Assembly: GCF_000177375.1 (NCBI RefSeq) | Contig: NZ_ADFR01000003.1 | Coordinates: forward strand, 62,001-126,000 | Origin: Bulleidia extructa W1219 | GTDB lineage: Bacteria > Bacillota_I > Bacilli_A > Erysipelotrichales > Erysipelotrichaceae | Direction of reading: 5' to 3' | Length of the DNA stretch: 64,000 nt | Part shown: one piece after another, positions 52,944 through 61,826 of the stretch | How positions within the stretch are numbered: position 1 is the stretch's first letter | Layout: every line of letters begins with the position of its first letter | The notes under the pieces: generated by a model | What the model saw: only the letters and a program-made list of their open reading frames with translations | What the model was told of the DNA's origin: nothing | Database searches by the model: none | Program-made: the position numbers and the translations under genes

Positions 52944-53675
52944 ATGAGCCAAATCGCTGCTTTTTTTGACATTGATGGAACTATTTATCGAGAAGGGTTA
53001 ATTACAGAGGTCTTTAAGAAACTGGTGACGCATGAAATTATTGAAGCTGATCGCTGGCGTGATGAAGTCCAACCGGCTTATTCAGCTTGGGATAGAAGAC
53101 AAGGTGACTACGATGATTATTTGCAAAAAATGGTCGCTATTTTTAAAGAAGTATCTGTTGGCATATCCTCTGAGCATATTACATTAATTGCGGATCGGGT
53201 GATTCAACAAAAAGGGGAAAGAGTGTACCAATTTACTCGTGATGAAATTCGCCGTCATAAGAAATTAGGCCATAAGATTATTGCGATTTCCGGTTCGCCC
53301 GATGCTTTAGTAAAGAAAATGGCGGAAAAATATGAATTTGATGACTGGCGTGGAACTATCTATCAAGTGGATCAAAGAGGTTATTATACAGGGGAAGTGA
53401 TTCCGATGTGGGATGCCGAGAGTAAACGAAAAGCCATTCATCAATTAGCTGAACAATATGATTTGGATCTGGAGGCTTGCTATTCATATGGAGATACCAA
53501 TGGTGATTTTGCGATGTTTGATGAAACAGGTCATCCAACTTGTATCAACCCAACTAGAGAATTGATTCACCGCATTCAAATGACGGAAAATATTCGCCAA
53601 AAAATTCAGGTGGTTGTCGAAAGAAAAGATGTGATTTATCATTTGGATATTAATCATATTCGATTAGATCAATAA
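52944..53675 (+). CDS. HAD-IB family phosphatase (SerB-like)
   Basis: 243 residues. Motif I AFFDIDGTIYREG (Asp9/Asp11), motif II IAISGSPDALV (about 116), motif III/IV KRKAIHQLAEQ and YGDTNGDFAMFD (about 180). HAD-IB hydrolases include phosphoserine phosphatase-type and lipid-phosphate enzymes; substrate undetermined. RBS AAGGAGG; TATAAT lies 19 nt upstream of the ATG. Divergent from lysS. Confidence 0.85.
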   Translation: MSQIAAFFDIDGTIYREGLITEVFKKLVTHEIIEADRWRDEVQPAYSAWDRRQGDYDDYLQKMVAIFKEVSVGISSEHITLIADRVIQQKGERVYQFTRDEIRRHKKLGHKIIAISGSPDALVKKMAEKYEFDDWRGTIYQVDQRGYYTGEVIPMWDAESKRKAIHQLAEQYDLDLEACYSYGDTNGDFAMFDETGHPTCINPTRELIHRIQMTENIRQKIQVVVERKDVIYHLDINHIRLDQ

Positions 53676-53705
53676 AAAGAAAATGGGAAACCCCATTTTC
53701 TTTTT
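53674..53705. terminator. Bidirectional terminator between HAD-IB and deoD genes
   Basis: Stem AAAAAGAAAATGGG / CCCATTTTCTTTTT with a 4-nt loop; gives poly-U in both directions. Confidence 0.88.
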
Positions 53706-53709
53706 CACT

Positions 53710-54423
53710 TTAATCGGCAATAGCAGCGTCTAAAGCAATTTTCATCATTCTTGTAAAACTGGTTTGTCTTTCTTCAGCTGTAGTGGCTTCATGAGACACT
53801 AAACTATCTGAAATGGTCAATAAGCAAGAGGCATTTTTTCCTAAAACACGAGCGTTATTAAATAACGCAAAACTTTCCATTTCAACGCAGATACAGTGTT
53901 TATCATTAACCGGGTCTTCACCACCATCATGATTTTCACGATAGAAAACATCAGAACTATGAATTACCCCTTCTTTAACCGGAATTTCTAGATCTTTAGC
54001 GGCTTTTAATAGTTTTTCATTCAACGCTTTAGAAGGGTAACCAAAACAATCTTCATAACCCGATTGCACTTTGGCATAACTACTTTCCGAATAAGCTGCA
54101 CTTGCTAGAACCACATCAAACATCTTTAAATCCGGGACATAGGCACCAGCGGATCCGATACGAATGATGTTTTCGACATCGTATTCTTTGAATAATTCAT
54201 AGCTGTAAATACCAATAGACGGCATCCCCATACCGGAAGCCATCACAGAAACAGGTTTTCCTTTCCAAGTTCCTGTATAGCCTTGGATACCACGTACATT
54301 ATTGACCAGTACAGGATTTTCAAGGAATGTTTCAGCGATGAATTTTGCTCTTAATGGATCGCCAGGCATTAAGACAGTTTTCGCAAATTGACCTTTTTCG
54401 GCACTATTATGTGGAGTTGACAT
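53710..54423 (-). CDS. deoD: Purine nucleoside phosphorylase (DeoD type)
   Basis: 237 residues. Hexameric PNP cleaving (deoxy)inosine, guanosine and adenosine with phosphate. Motifs: MPGDPLRAKFIAETFLEN (about 19), MGMPSIGIYSYEL (about 65), RIGSAGA (about 87), and the catalytic Asp in CLLTISDSLV (about 205) that marks the adenosine-accepting DeoD class. Complements the hydrolases and adenosine deaminase at 30-38 kb. Single gene; AGTGAGGTT is its RBS. Confidence 0.93.
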   Translation of the reverse strand: MSTPHNSAEKGQFAKTVLMPGDPLRAKFIAETFLENPVLVNNVRGIQGYTGTWKGKPVSVMASGMGMPSIGIYSYELFKEYDVENIIRIGSAGAYVPDLKMFDVVLASAAYSESSYAKVQSGYEDCFGYPSKALNEKLLKAAKDLEIPVKEGVIHSSDVFYRENHDGGEDPVNDKHCICVEMESFALFNNARVLGKNASCLLTISDSLVSHEATTAEERQTSFTRMMKIALDAAIAD

Positions 54424-54611
54424 AATAACCTCACTTTCTTATACCCCTATTATATAGAAAGATTTCAGAGTTCGAAAGAAGAACATTGATCTGAATGAAA
54501 CGAGAATAGATTGATAAAGGATTTGACGAATGAACAAAACAAAAAATGGTGGGATGAGCTTATTTAAGCATTGGTAGATAAGACATAGTGGATCTATAGA
54601 TAACTTTTTGA

Positions 54612-55163
54612 CTATGGTAAAATAATAGGAAGAATAATTCCTAAAAGAGTTGCCATGAAACCGAATATCATACCAAAAATACATATCAGTAAAACATACT
54701 CGGGAGTATGATGACGAATTTGAATAGAATACAAACTATCATCAACAGATTGCTTATTGATCATATTGCGGATAATGGCACTTATTTTATCTCGATGACT
54801 CGTTTCGCCATCTAGCGAAATGACATAGGTTCCTTTTTCTGCATGAAAAGAATACAATTCTATTCGTCCTGTTTTAATTCCATTTACGCTTCTACGTAAA
54901 AAGGTTATTGAAAGAGGAATTTTCTTTCCTGTCTGTTGATGAGTGATATTAAAACCAAATTCTCCCAGTGGAGGCTTGGTCCATAGTTTCCCATGAAGCC
55001 ATAAACCATATGTTCCATCAGTTTCAAGTGTAAAGGTTCCTGTTTTATTTTTATAAGGCATTTCATAAATGATTTCATTCTTTGCAAAACGGATTATGGA
55101 TTTGAGGCATATAATCAATAGGGATACTCCTATTGGTATCAATAAGCAAAATAAGTATTTCAT
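54612..55163 (-). CDS. Hypothetical membrane protein with two terminal helices
   Basis: 183 residues. N-terminal helix (about 3-22) and C-terminal helix (about 155-181) frame a roughly 130-residue beta-rich domain (KTGTFTLETDGTYGLWLHGK, RIELYSFHAEKGTYVISLDG). No family recognised; the central domain resembles carbohydrate-binding or DUF-type sandwich folds only in strand pattern. GAAAGG serves as RBS. The 54424-54611 spacer shows no gene. Confidence 0.5.
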   Translation of the reverse strand: MKYLFCLLIPIGVSLLIICLKSIIRFAKNEIIYEMPYKNKTGTFTLETDGTYGLWLHGKLWTKPPLGEFGFNITHQQTGKKIPLSITFLRRSVNGIKTGRIELYSFHAEKGTYVISLDGETSHRDKISAIIRNMINKQSVDDSLYSIQIRHHTPEYVLLICIFGMIFGFMATLLGIILPIILP

Positions 55164-55363
55164 ATTTTTCCTTTCAAAGTTGTATAGTGTAGGTTCTCAT
55201 TATACCATGAGCTAAATGGTCGAAATATTGTTTTTGTTTTCTCCATTATGTAAAGATTTGAAGCATGATCGTAAAGTTGATAGTATAAAAAATGTCATAA
55301 CGATACCGTAAGGATTTAAGAAAAGGGAAATCATCGTAAAAAATAATCAGAAGTCAAAACGTA

Positions 55364-55398
55364 GAAAAAAAGCCTATTGATCATGGCTTTATCAATAG
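55364..55398 (-). terminator. Terminator of ddl
   Basis: Minus-strand stem CTATTGAT / ATCAATAG, 9-nt loop, then GCTTTTTTT. The 55164-55363 stretch beyond it is A/T-rich and holds no visible gene. Confidence 0.78.
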
Positions 55399-55407
55399 AC
55401 TGTGAGA

Positions 55408-56592
55408 TTACACTTTACTACCCTTTGAACCACCCTTTGTCATATTCTCCAAAATATTTGAAGAAAAAGAAGTGGTGATCTGATTACGACGGCGTTCTCT
55501 ATCTAGCGCTAAGGTAATTAATTGATTCATTAATTTACTAAAATCAACCCCTTCTTCTTTCCATAAATAGAAAGCTAGAGATCCTGGAATAGTGTTGATT
55601 TCATTGATGTAAATTTTTTTGGTTTCGGCATCCATGATGAAATCAATCCGGCATACACCAGCAGATCCTAAGACACGGAATGTGTCTTTCGCTAATTGTT
55701 GGATGTATTTCGTTTCCTCATGGGATAAAGGAGCCGGAACTTGTCTGGAAGTGGCCGCCATACCTGATTTTCCTTTCGAACCACCCGATCCATATTTTTT
55801 ATCAAAGTCCAATAATTCTTTTTCTTGTTGAGTGACTTCTTCTAGGACAGAAGCTCGAGAACCTGTATGATCACCAATGACGGAACAATTAATTTCACGC
55901 ATTGGCTTGATGACTTTTTCAGTAATGATTTTTTCATCGTAACGCATGGCATCTTTGAAACAGTCTAAATACTCTTCGTTGTCATGAGCGATGGAAATAC
56001 CGATTGAAGAACCTGTGCGAGCCGGTTTTAAGATGACGGGATAGCCTAAGCTATTCACTTTTTCTAAGATTTGTGTTTGATAGGTTTCAATATCTTGACC
56101 ATAGACCCAAAACCAAGGGGTAATCGGTAAGTGATTATCATGGAGAATGTGTTTTTGGAAGACTTTATCTTGACCGATCACAGCTCCATAAATATCACAA
56201 CCGGCGAAAGGGATCTTCAACATTTCAAATAACCCTTGAATGGTGCCATCTTCACCATTGGTACCGTGCATGACGGGGATTGCCAAATCAATCGTTCCCA
56301 ATGTTTTCTTTTGAAAAAGGCCGATGTGGACGGGACGAATGGCACATTCATTTCCCAGATTGACCAAAGTCACTTGAATGCTTTCTTTTAATAATGCAGG
56401 AAGATTGGTGAAATTCTCTACTGAAAAAAACTTCTCCGGATTGTAATAAATTTTACGATCCTTTGCTACGTAAAGGGGGATGACCTCATATTTATCTTTA
56501 TCTAGGGCATGAATAGCTTGTTGAGCAGAAATAATGGATACTTCGTGTTCAACAGATTCTCCGCCAAAAAAGACACCAACGCGTAATTTCAT
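55408..56592 (-). CDS. ddl: D-alanine--D-alanine ligase
   Basis: 394 residues, somewhat longer than usual. ATP-grasp ligase making D-Ala-D-Ala for peptidoglycan. MKLRVGVFFGGESVEHEVSIISAQQA (N-terminal motif), MHGTNGEDGTIQGLFE, KPARTGSSIGI (ATP loop), YINEINTIPGS (metal ligands). The region before PAPL has an unusual Gly/Ser/Lys insert (KKYGSGGSKGKSGM, about 266) and the C-terminus ends in a similar GGSKGSKV tail. A Tyr precedes the insert as in D-Ala-D-Ala rather than lactate-forming enzymes, but the insert makes that call uncertain. Confidence 0.9.
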   Translation of the reverse strand: MKLRVGVFFGGESVEHEVSIISAQQAIHALDKDKYEVIPLYVAKDRKIYYNPEKFFSVENFTNLPALLKESIQVTLVNLGNECAIRPVHIGLFQKKTLGTIDLAIPVMHGTNGEDGTIQGLFEMLKIPFAGCDIYGAVIGQDKVFQKHILHDNHLPITPWFWVYGQDIETYQTQILEKVNSLGYPVILKPARTGSSIGISIAHDNEEYLDCFKDAMRYDEKIITEKVIKPMREINCSVIGDHTGSRASVLEEVTQQEKELLDFDKKYGSGGSKGKSGMAATSRQVPAPLSHEETKYIQQLAKDTFRVLGSAGVCRIDFIMDAETKKIYINEINTIPGSLAFYLWKEEGVDFSKLMNQLITLALDRERRRNQITTSFSSNILENMTKGGSKGSKV

Positions 56593-56675
56593 GTTAAAAA
56601 ACTCCTTCTTATCTGTCCTATTATATAACGAGTTTAAGGCTTCGTGTTATGATAGATAAAAAGAGGTGAAAATAA

Positions 56676-57911
56676 ATGAGAGCCTTGGTTTTATCCGGTG
56701 GGGGTACCAGAGGAGCTTTTGAACTTGGTGTGATCAAAGCTTTAAAGGAAAGAGAAGCTTATCAGTTTGATTTGATTTGCGGAACATCAGTTGGAGCTTT
56801 AAATGCCCTATTTTTAGTTCAAGATGATTGGGATAAGATGAAAGAAATGTATGCTTGTTTGACACGGGATCAAATTATTCAAAATTTCATTCCGGATGAT
56901 TGGCAAATTCGAACGATCATTGAACAACGTAAACATTTATCTAATAGCATTCGAGAGTATTTTCAACAAAAGGGATTAGATGTGACTCCTTTGAAAAAAA
57001 TGATTGATGATTATTATGATGAAGAAAAATTTTTCTCAAGTCCCATTGATTTTGGCATAGTAGTGGCTAGAGCAAAAGATAAATCAGGTGTTTACGTGAA
57101 TAAAGAGATGATGAAAACCCATGGGAAACAATGGTTATTGGCCAGTGCTTCAGCGTATCCGGCTTTTCCGGTTTGTACCATTGAGGGGCAAGACTATATT
57201 GATGGTGGTTACTTTGATAATGTTCCGGTTGATTGTGCTTTACAAAAAGGAGCTGATGAATTGGTGGTCGTGGATCTAGGGGCGAAAGTCAGTCACCCTG
57301 AATGTATGGGAGTTCCTTTTATTACTTATATTCACCCACATGTGGAGTTACCGAATTTCTTGGAATTTAATGCTGATATGATGATGAGAAATCAACGTTT
57401 GGGTTATCTGGAAGCTAGAAAAGCTTTAGGAGATTATGAGGGCTATCATTACACTTTCCAATTATTTCCAATGCCGAAATTTTTTCGAGGTTTTTTTGTG
57501 AATTTGTTACGATATGAACGAAAAATTGAAATCATTCATACGAGGAGTAGTCATATAAAAGCGGGTTATATCCAAGAAAAAGCTGTGACTTTCAGTTTGG
57601 AAAAACAACTAGATGAAAAAGGGTTGTGCGTTTCTCTTTTGGAAGAAGTGATGGATTTGGCTGATTTTAATGATGAAATCGTTTATACTTTCGAGGATGT
57701 GAAAAAAGAATTATTAATCACTTTTAAGAAAGCTATTTTGGGACAAATTCCTTGTAAAAAGAAAAAAAGAGTGACTTCTAAAGAAGCTTTTGAATTTTTC
57801 TTACAAGCCAAGATTTCTGGGAATGAATGGATGAGTGAAGAAAAAGCTTTGGATTTTTATCCAAACGAATACGTGTTGGTTCAGTTTTTTATTGAAATGA
57901 TGAAAGGGTAA
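56676..57911 (+). CDS. Patatin-like phospholipase
   Basis: 411 residues. Patatin catalytic dyad: oxyanion loop LVLSGGGTRGAFELGV (about 4), nucleophile GTSVGAL (about 39, Ser41) and DGGYFDNVP (about 173, Asp). The C-terminal 130 residues are helical and specific to this subfamily. Cytoplasmic or membrane-peripheral acyl hydrolase on lipids. RBS AAGAGGTG. It starts a compact run of genes with 2-12 nt gaps or overlaps to 62722. Confidence 0.88.
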   Translation: MRALVLSGGGTRGAFELGVIKALKEREAYQFDLICGTSVGALNALFLVQDDWDKMKEMYACLTRDQIIQNFIPDDWQIRTIIEQRKHLSNSIREYFQQKGLDVTPLKKMIDDYYDEEKFFSSPIDFGIVVARAKDKSGVYVNKEMMKTHGKQWLLASASAYPAFPVCTIEGQDYIDGGYFDNVPVDCALQKGADELVVVDLGAKVSHPECMGVPFITYIHPHVELPNFLEFNADMMMRNQRLGYLEARKALGDYEGYHYTFQLFPMPKFFRGFFVNLLRYERKIEIIHTRSSHIKAGYIQEKAVTFSLEKQLDEKGLCVSLLEEVMDLADFNDEIVYTFEDVKKELLITFKKAILGQIPCKKKKRVTSKEAFEFFLQAKISGNEWMSEEKALDFYPNEYVLVQFFIEMMKG

Positions 57912-57913
57912 GT

Positions 57914-58399
57914 ATGGCAATTGCAAAATTTGAAAAAGTAAGTTTAGAACAATTTCGAAAGGATCTTTTGAAATTAGGTTATGAGGAAGAGGCTATTCAA
58001 AAAGCTTATCAGCAAATTGAAATTCCTAAACGAGGAACCAAAAGTTCAGCCGGTTATGATTTTGTGTGTCCTATGGATGTGGTGATTCATCAAGAAAGTC
58101 AACTAATTCCAACGGGGATTCGTGCTAAAATAGAACAAGATTATGTTTTATTGATCGTTCCAAGATCTTCCTTGGGTTTTAAATATCGTTTGACATTAGA
58201 TAATAGCGTGGGTGTCATTGATAGTGATTATTATCAATCGGATAATGAAGGTCATATTTTGGCAAAAGTTCATGCGTCTAAGTCGATGAAGTTAAAGGCT
58301 GGAGATCGTTTTGTACAAGGTATTTTTATGCAATATGGTCTGGCAGAAGAAAGAGAAGTAGAAACTATCCGAAATGGTGGGATAGGTAGTACAGATTGA
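57914..58399 (+). CDS. dut: dUTP diphosphatase-like protein
   Basis: 161 residues. Trimeric dUTPase fold: motif 1 GTKSSAGYDFVCP (about 36, Asp), motif 3 IVPRSSLGFKYRLTLDNSVGVIDSDYY (about 79-105) with the uracil-pocket sequence, and the late GDRFVQGIFMQYG (motif 4). The final motif 5 (RGGFGSTG-like) is present as RNGGIGSTD. The N-terminal 30 residues (FEKVSLEQFRKDLLKLGYEE) are an extra helical extension. Confidence 0.85.
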   Translation: MAIAKFEKVSLEQFRKDLLKLGYEEEAIQKAYQQIEIPKRGTKSSAGYDFVCPMDVVIHQESQLIPTGIRAKIEQDYVLLIVPRSSLGFKYRLTLDNSVGVIDSDYYQSDNEGHILAKVHASKSMKLKAGDRFVQGIFMQYGLAEEREVETIRNGGIGSTD

Positions 58400-58410
58400 T
58401 AGGAGAAAAT

Positions 58411-59265
58411 ATGGATCAAAAAAAGTGGAAAGAAATCATGGATAAGGAGCCTATTCCGAATTCCATCTTAGAAAAAATGGAGTATCTTCGTCGACGGGGA
58501 GAAACGGTGATTGCAGATAAGTATATCAAGCGACCAACCATGATTGAAGGGATTCGAAAAGCTTCGGCGTTGAACACATTGGTATTAAATGAAGTGGAGA
58601 AAAATATTCATGTTGGAATGAATACACAGGAAATTGATGTCATCGTGGCTGAATTCACAGAAAAAAATGGTGGTATTTGTGCCCCTTATCATTTTGAAGG
58701 ATTTCCGAAACATGTGTGTACATCAGTGAATGAAGAAGTGTGTCATGGTATTCCGACACGTTTGAAGAAACTTCATGAGGGAGATATCATCAATGTGGAT
58801 TGCACTACCATTGTAAATGGTTACTATGGAGATGCTTCGAGAATGTTTTATATTGGTCATGTTTCTGAAGAAAGAAGAAAACTTTGTGAGGTAACCAAAG
58901 AAGCTTTGGAAATCGGTTTAAAAGCTGCCCAACCGTGGGCTCATGTAGGTGATATCGGCTATGCGATTCAAAACTTTATTAAGAAAACCGGTTATTCAGT
59001 GGTTCGAGATATTGGGGGTCATGGAGTTGGTTTAGAATTCCATGAAGATCCTTTTGTAGCTCATATTGGTCAAAAGGGTAGGGGTATGGTATTAGTACCC
59101 GGTATGGTGATCACCATTGAACCGATGATTAATGCGGGAGGAGCTAGTGTGGTGATTGATCCTTATAATGATTGGACAATTTCAACCAGAGATGGGAAAG
59201 ATTCGGCTCAATGGGAGTACACGATTTTAATTACGGAAGAAGGAAATGAGGTATTGAGTTATTAA
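58411..59265 (+). CDS. map: Methionine aminopeptidase (type I)
   Basis: 284 residues from ATG 58411 (AGGAG RBS; the longer frame from 58396 overlaps dut without an RBS). Removes the initiator Met. Conserved metal ligands: VNEEVCHGIP (about 113), INVDCTTIVNGYYGDASRMF (two Asp, about 130), GHGVGLEFHEDP (His), TIEPMI (Glu) and the final Glu in WEYTIL. The N-terminal 40 residues (KKWKEIMDKEPIPNSILEKM) are an extension beyond minimal MAP. Overlaps the next start by 1 nt. Confidence 0.92.
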   Translation: MDQKKWKEIMDKEPIPNSILEKMEYLRRRGETVIADKYIKRPTMIEGIRKASALNTLVLNEVEKNIHVGMNTQEIDVIVAEFTEKNGGICAPYHFEGFPKHVCTSVNEEVCHGIPTRLKKLHEGDIINVDCTTIVNGYYGDASRMFYIGHVSEERRKLCEVTKEALEIGLKAAQPWAHVGDIGYAIQNFIKKTGYSVVRDIGGHGVGLEFHEDPFVAHIGQKGRGMVLVPGMVITIEPMINAGGASVVIDPYNDWTISTRDGKDSAQWEYTILITEEGNEVLSY

Positions 59266-60902
59266 TGTTAAATGAGACAATTTATGTGAGTGGGCATCGT
59301 CATCCGGATAGTGATGCTATTTGTAGTGCTATAGCGTATGCGAACTTATTAAATGAGACAGGGAAAAAAGCATTAGCTTGTCGACAAGGGCCTTTGAATG
59401 AAGAAACTAAATTCATTTTGAAACGTTTCGGTTTGGATAATCCACTATTAATGACGGATGCCAGGGCTCGTTTATGTGATATTGAATTAGATATACCAAC
59501 AACGATTAAAACTTATGAAACGGTACATCATGCTTGGCATTTGATGGAAAATACGCAAAATAGAAGTTTGTTTGTGATAAATGATGAAGGAAAGTTAAAA
59601 GGGATTTGTACAACTTCTGATTTATCTCGTTTCCGTTTTCATCCGGAAACGGATTTAGAGCAACTGATGAAGACAGCCAGTTTAGCCAATATTTCAAGAA
59701 CGATTGGTGGTCGTATTCGTTTTGAACCGGAACATTTTTCTTTTAATGGTCAAGTACACGTGATTACAGTGGATCAAATGGCGGATAGTCCTTATGAAGT
59801 AAGAGATTGTGTGGTCATGATGTCGGTTGGCTCAATGCGCCAAATTGATGCCATTCGAGAAGGGGCAAAATGTCTGGTTTTAACCATGGGGGCTTGCGCT
59901 ACTTTAGAAGTGATGTCGGAAGCGAAACGGTTGGGTTGTGCCATTATTGAAACCCCGGAAAGTACTATGCATACAGCGGCAGTGATTAATGAAAGCTATT
60001 CTGTTGAACAAATTATGTCATGTAATCCGATCACTTTTTTAGATACGGAATATGTCGATGATGTGGCTTCTAAGATGAATCATTCGCGGGTTCGTTCTTA
60101 TCCTGTCTTAAATGAAAATGGAGATATTGTTGGTGGAGTTTCTCGTTACCATACCAGGAATTATCGGAAGTTACAGATTGCTTTAGTGGATCATTCCGCT
60201 AAAAATCAATCAATGCAGAATATTGATAAAGGGGATATTGTAGCCATTATAGATCATCACCATATTGGTGATATCACGACAAGCCATCCAATTGAATATC
60301 GTAATCATCGCTGTGGTTGTACTTGTACGATTGTGAATCTTTTGTATAAAGAAGCCGGTTTGGTGCCTTCTAAACCAATGGCAGGGATCATGCTGTCAGC
60401 TATTTTATCAGATACCTTAAATTTCAAATCGGCTACCACGACTCAAGAAGATAGGGATACCGTTCAATTCTTAGCTGAAATTGCCGGTATTAAGGATGTG
60501 AATGCCTATGCGGTGGAAATGTTGGCGGCTTCGGTGGCTCTAAAGGATTCAACACCTAAGGATATCTTATATCGTGATTTGAAGTTTTATGATGTGGATC
60601 GTTATCATATTGCGATTGGACAAACTAACTTTTCTCATACCGAAGAAGTACAATCATTACTTCCAAAGATGAAGGAACAGGTTTTCAAGGAACAAGAACG
60701 TCAAGGCTTGGATTTATTGGTGATGTTGTTTACAGATGTTTTAGGAAATGGTTCTTATTTTGTATATGGTGGTTCCATGTCCTATGTATTACAGGAATTA
60801 TTGGAGACCATCATTGATGATCATAGTGGTTTTGATCCAACTATTATTTCCCGTAAGCAACAATTGATGCCTAAGTTATCGGAGTTATTAAAACAACAGT
60901 AG
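59265..60902 (+). CDS. Manganese-dependent inorganic pyrophosphatase, CBS/DRTGG-regulated family II
   Basis: 545 residues. Family II DHH pyrophosphatase: DHH-type N-terminus VSGHRHPDSDAICSAIAYANLL (His/Asp metal ligands) and a second DHH-like block IIDHHHIGDITT (about 325), closing with DHHA2 (LSAILSDTLNFKSATTT). Between them lie two CBS segments flanking a DRTGG domain (about 70-305), the adenine-nucleotide regulated form known from clostridia. Cytoplasmic pyrophosphate removal. Starts TTA-ATG with 1-nt overlap to map. Confidence 0.88.
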   Translation: MLNETIYVSGHRHPDSDAICSAIAYANLLNETGKKALACRQGPLNEETKFILKRFGLDNPLLMTDARARLCDIELDIPTTIKTYETVHHAWHLMENTQNRSLFVINDEGKLKGICTTSDLSRFRFHPETDLEQLMKTASLANISRTIGGRIRFEPEHFSFNGQVHVITVDQMADSPYEVRDCVVMMSVGSMRQIDAIREGAKCLVLTMGACATLEVMSEAKRLGCAIIETPESTMHTAAVINESYSVEQIMSCNPITFLDTEYVDDVASKMNHSRVRSYPVLNENGDIVGGVSRYHTRNYRKLQIALVDHSAKNQSMQNIDKGDIVAIIDHHHIGDITTSHPIEYRNHRCGCTCTIVNLLYKEAGLVPSKPMAGIMLSAILSDTLNFKSATTTQEDRDTVQFLAEIAGIKDVNAYAVEMLAASVALKDSTPKDILYRDLKFYDVDRYHIAIGQTNFSHTEEVQSLLPKMKEQVFKEQERQGLDLLVMLFTDVLGNGSYFVYGGSMSYVLQELLETIIDDHSGFDPTIISRKQQLMPKLSELLKQQ

Positions 60903-60914
60903 AAAAGGGGAAAT

Positions 60915-61826
60915 ATGATAGAAGTCCATTTAATTGGAACCGGAGGAACCGTTCCATTACCAAAACGGTGGTTGACTTCGCTTTATATTAAATTACGAGG
61001 AAAAGCAACTTTGATTGATTGTGGTGAGGGAACCCAAATCGCTCTTCAAGAACAAGGTCTTTCCTTAAAACAAATTGATACGATTATTTTGACACATTAT
61101 CATGCAGATCATACTGCCGGTTTGCCGGGATTATTATTGACTATGGCAAAAAATAATCGTTTGGAACCAATTCGTATTTACGGACCAAAGGGATTGAAAG
61201 AAGTGATTCAAGGAGTGACTTTATTGGCTCGTTTTATTCCTTTTGAAGTGAACTGTATTGAAATTGATGGTCATTCTGTTTTCTCTTTAGAAGAGTTACA
61301 AGTACAAGCTTTTCCACTGATCCATAGTGTAGAGTGTTTGGGATATCGTTTTGATTTGAAAAGAAAACCGAAGTTTTTGGTAGAAAAAGCAAAGGCTTTG
61401 AACTTACCGGTGCAATATTGGTCTAAACTCCAAAAGGGAGAAACCGTTCTTTTTGAAGGAAAAGAAATCTTACCTAGTGCTGTCTTGGGAAATGAAAGAA
61501 AAGGAATTTCTTTGGTGTATGCAACGGATACCAGACCAACTAGTTCTTTGGTTCGACAGGCTTTACAAGCGGATCTCTTGATTGCAGAAGGCATGTATGG
61601 AGATGTGGAAAAGATAGAGAATGCTCAAATGAATAAGCACATGATGATGCAAGAGGCTTGTGATATTGCTCAAAAGTGTGGTGTGAAAGATCTCTGGTTA
61701 ACCCATTATTCTCCTTCAATGCCCTTTCCATCTATTTATGAAAAAATGTTGAAAGAAATTTATCCAAATGTGAAAATCAGCCAGGATGGGCAAAGTTGTG
61801 TTCTTGTGTTTGAGGAGGAAACCTAG
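60915..61826 (+). CDS. rnz: Ribonuclease Z
   Basis: 303 residues. tRNA 3' processing nuclease of the metallo-beta-lactamase fold: LIGTGGTVPLPKRWLTSLYIKLRG (N-terminal), LTHYHADHTAGLPGLLLTM (about 59, HxHxDH zinc motif), HSVECLGYRFD, YATDTRP (about 200) and LTHYSPSMP (last His). Length fits RNase Z. RBS AAAAGGGG. Its stop TAG shares its last base with the GTG of the next gene. Confidence 0.88.
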   Translation: MIEVHLIGTGGTVPLPKRWLTSLYIKLRGKATLIDCGEGTQIALQEQGLSLKQIDTIILTHYHADHTAGLPGLLLTMAKNNRLEPIRIYGPKGLKEVIQGVTLLARFIPFEVNCIEIDGHSVFSLEELQVQAFPLIHSVECLGYRFDLKRKPKFLVEKAKALNLPVQYWSKLQKGETVLFEGKEILPSAVLGNERKGISLVYATDTRPTSSLVRQALQADLLIAEGMYGDVEKIENAQMNKHMMMQEACDIAQKCGVKDLWLTHYSPSMPFPSIYEKMLKEIYPNVKISQDGQSCVLVFEEET

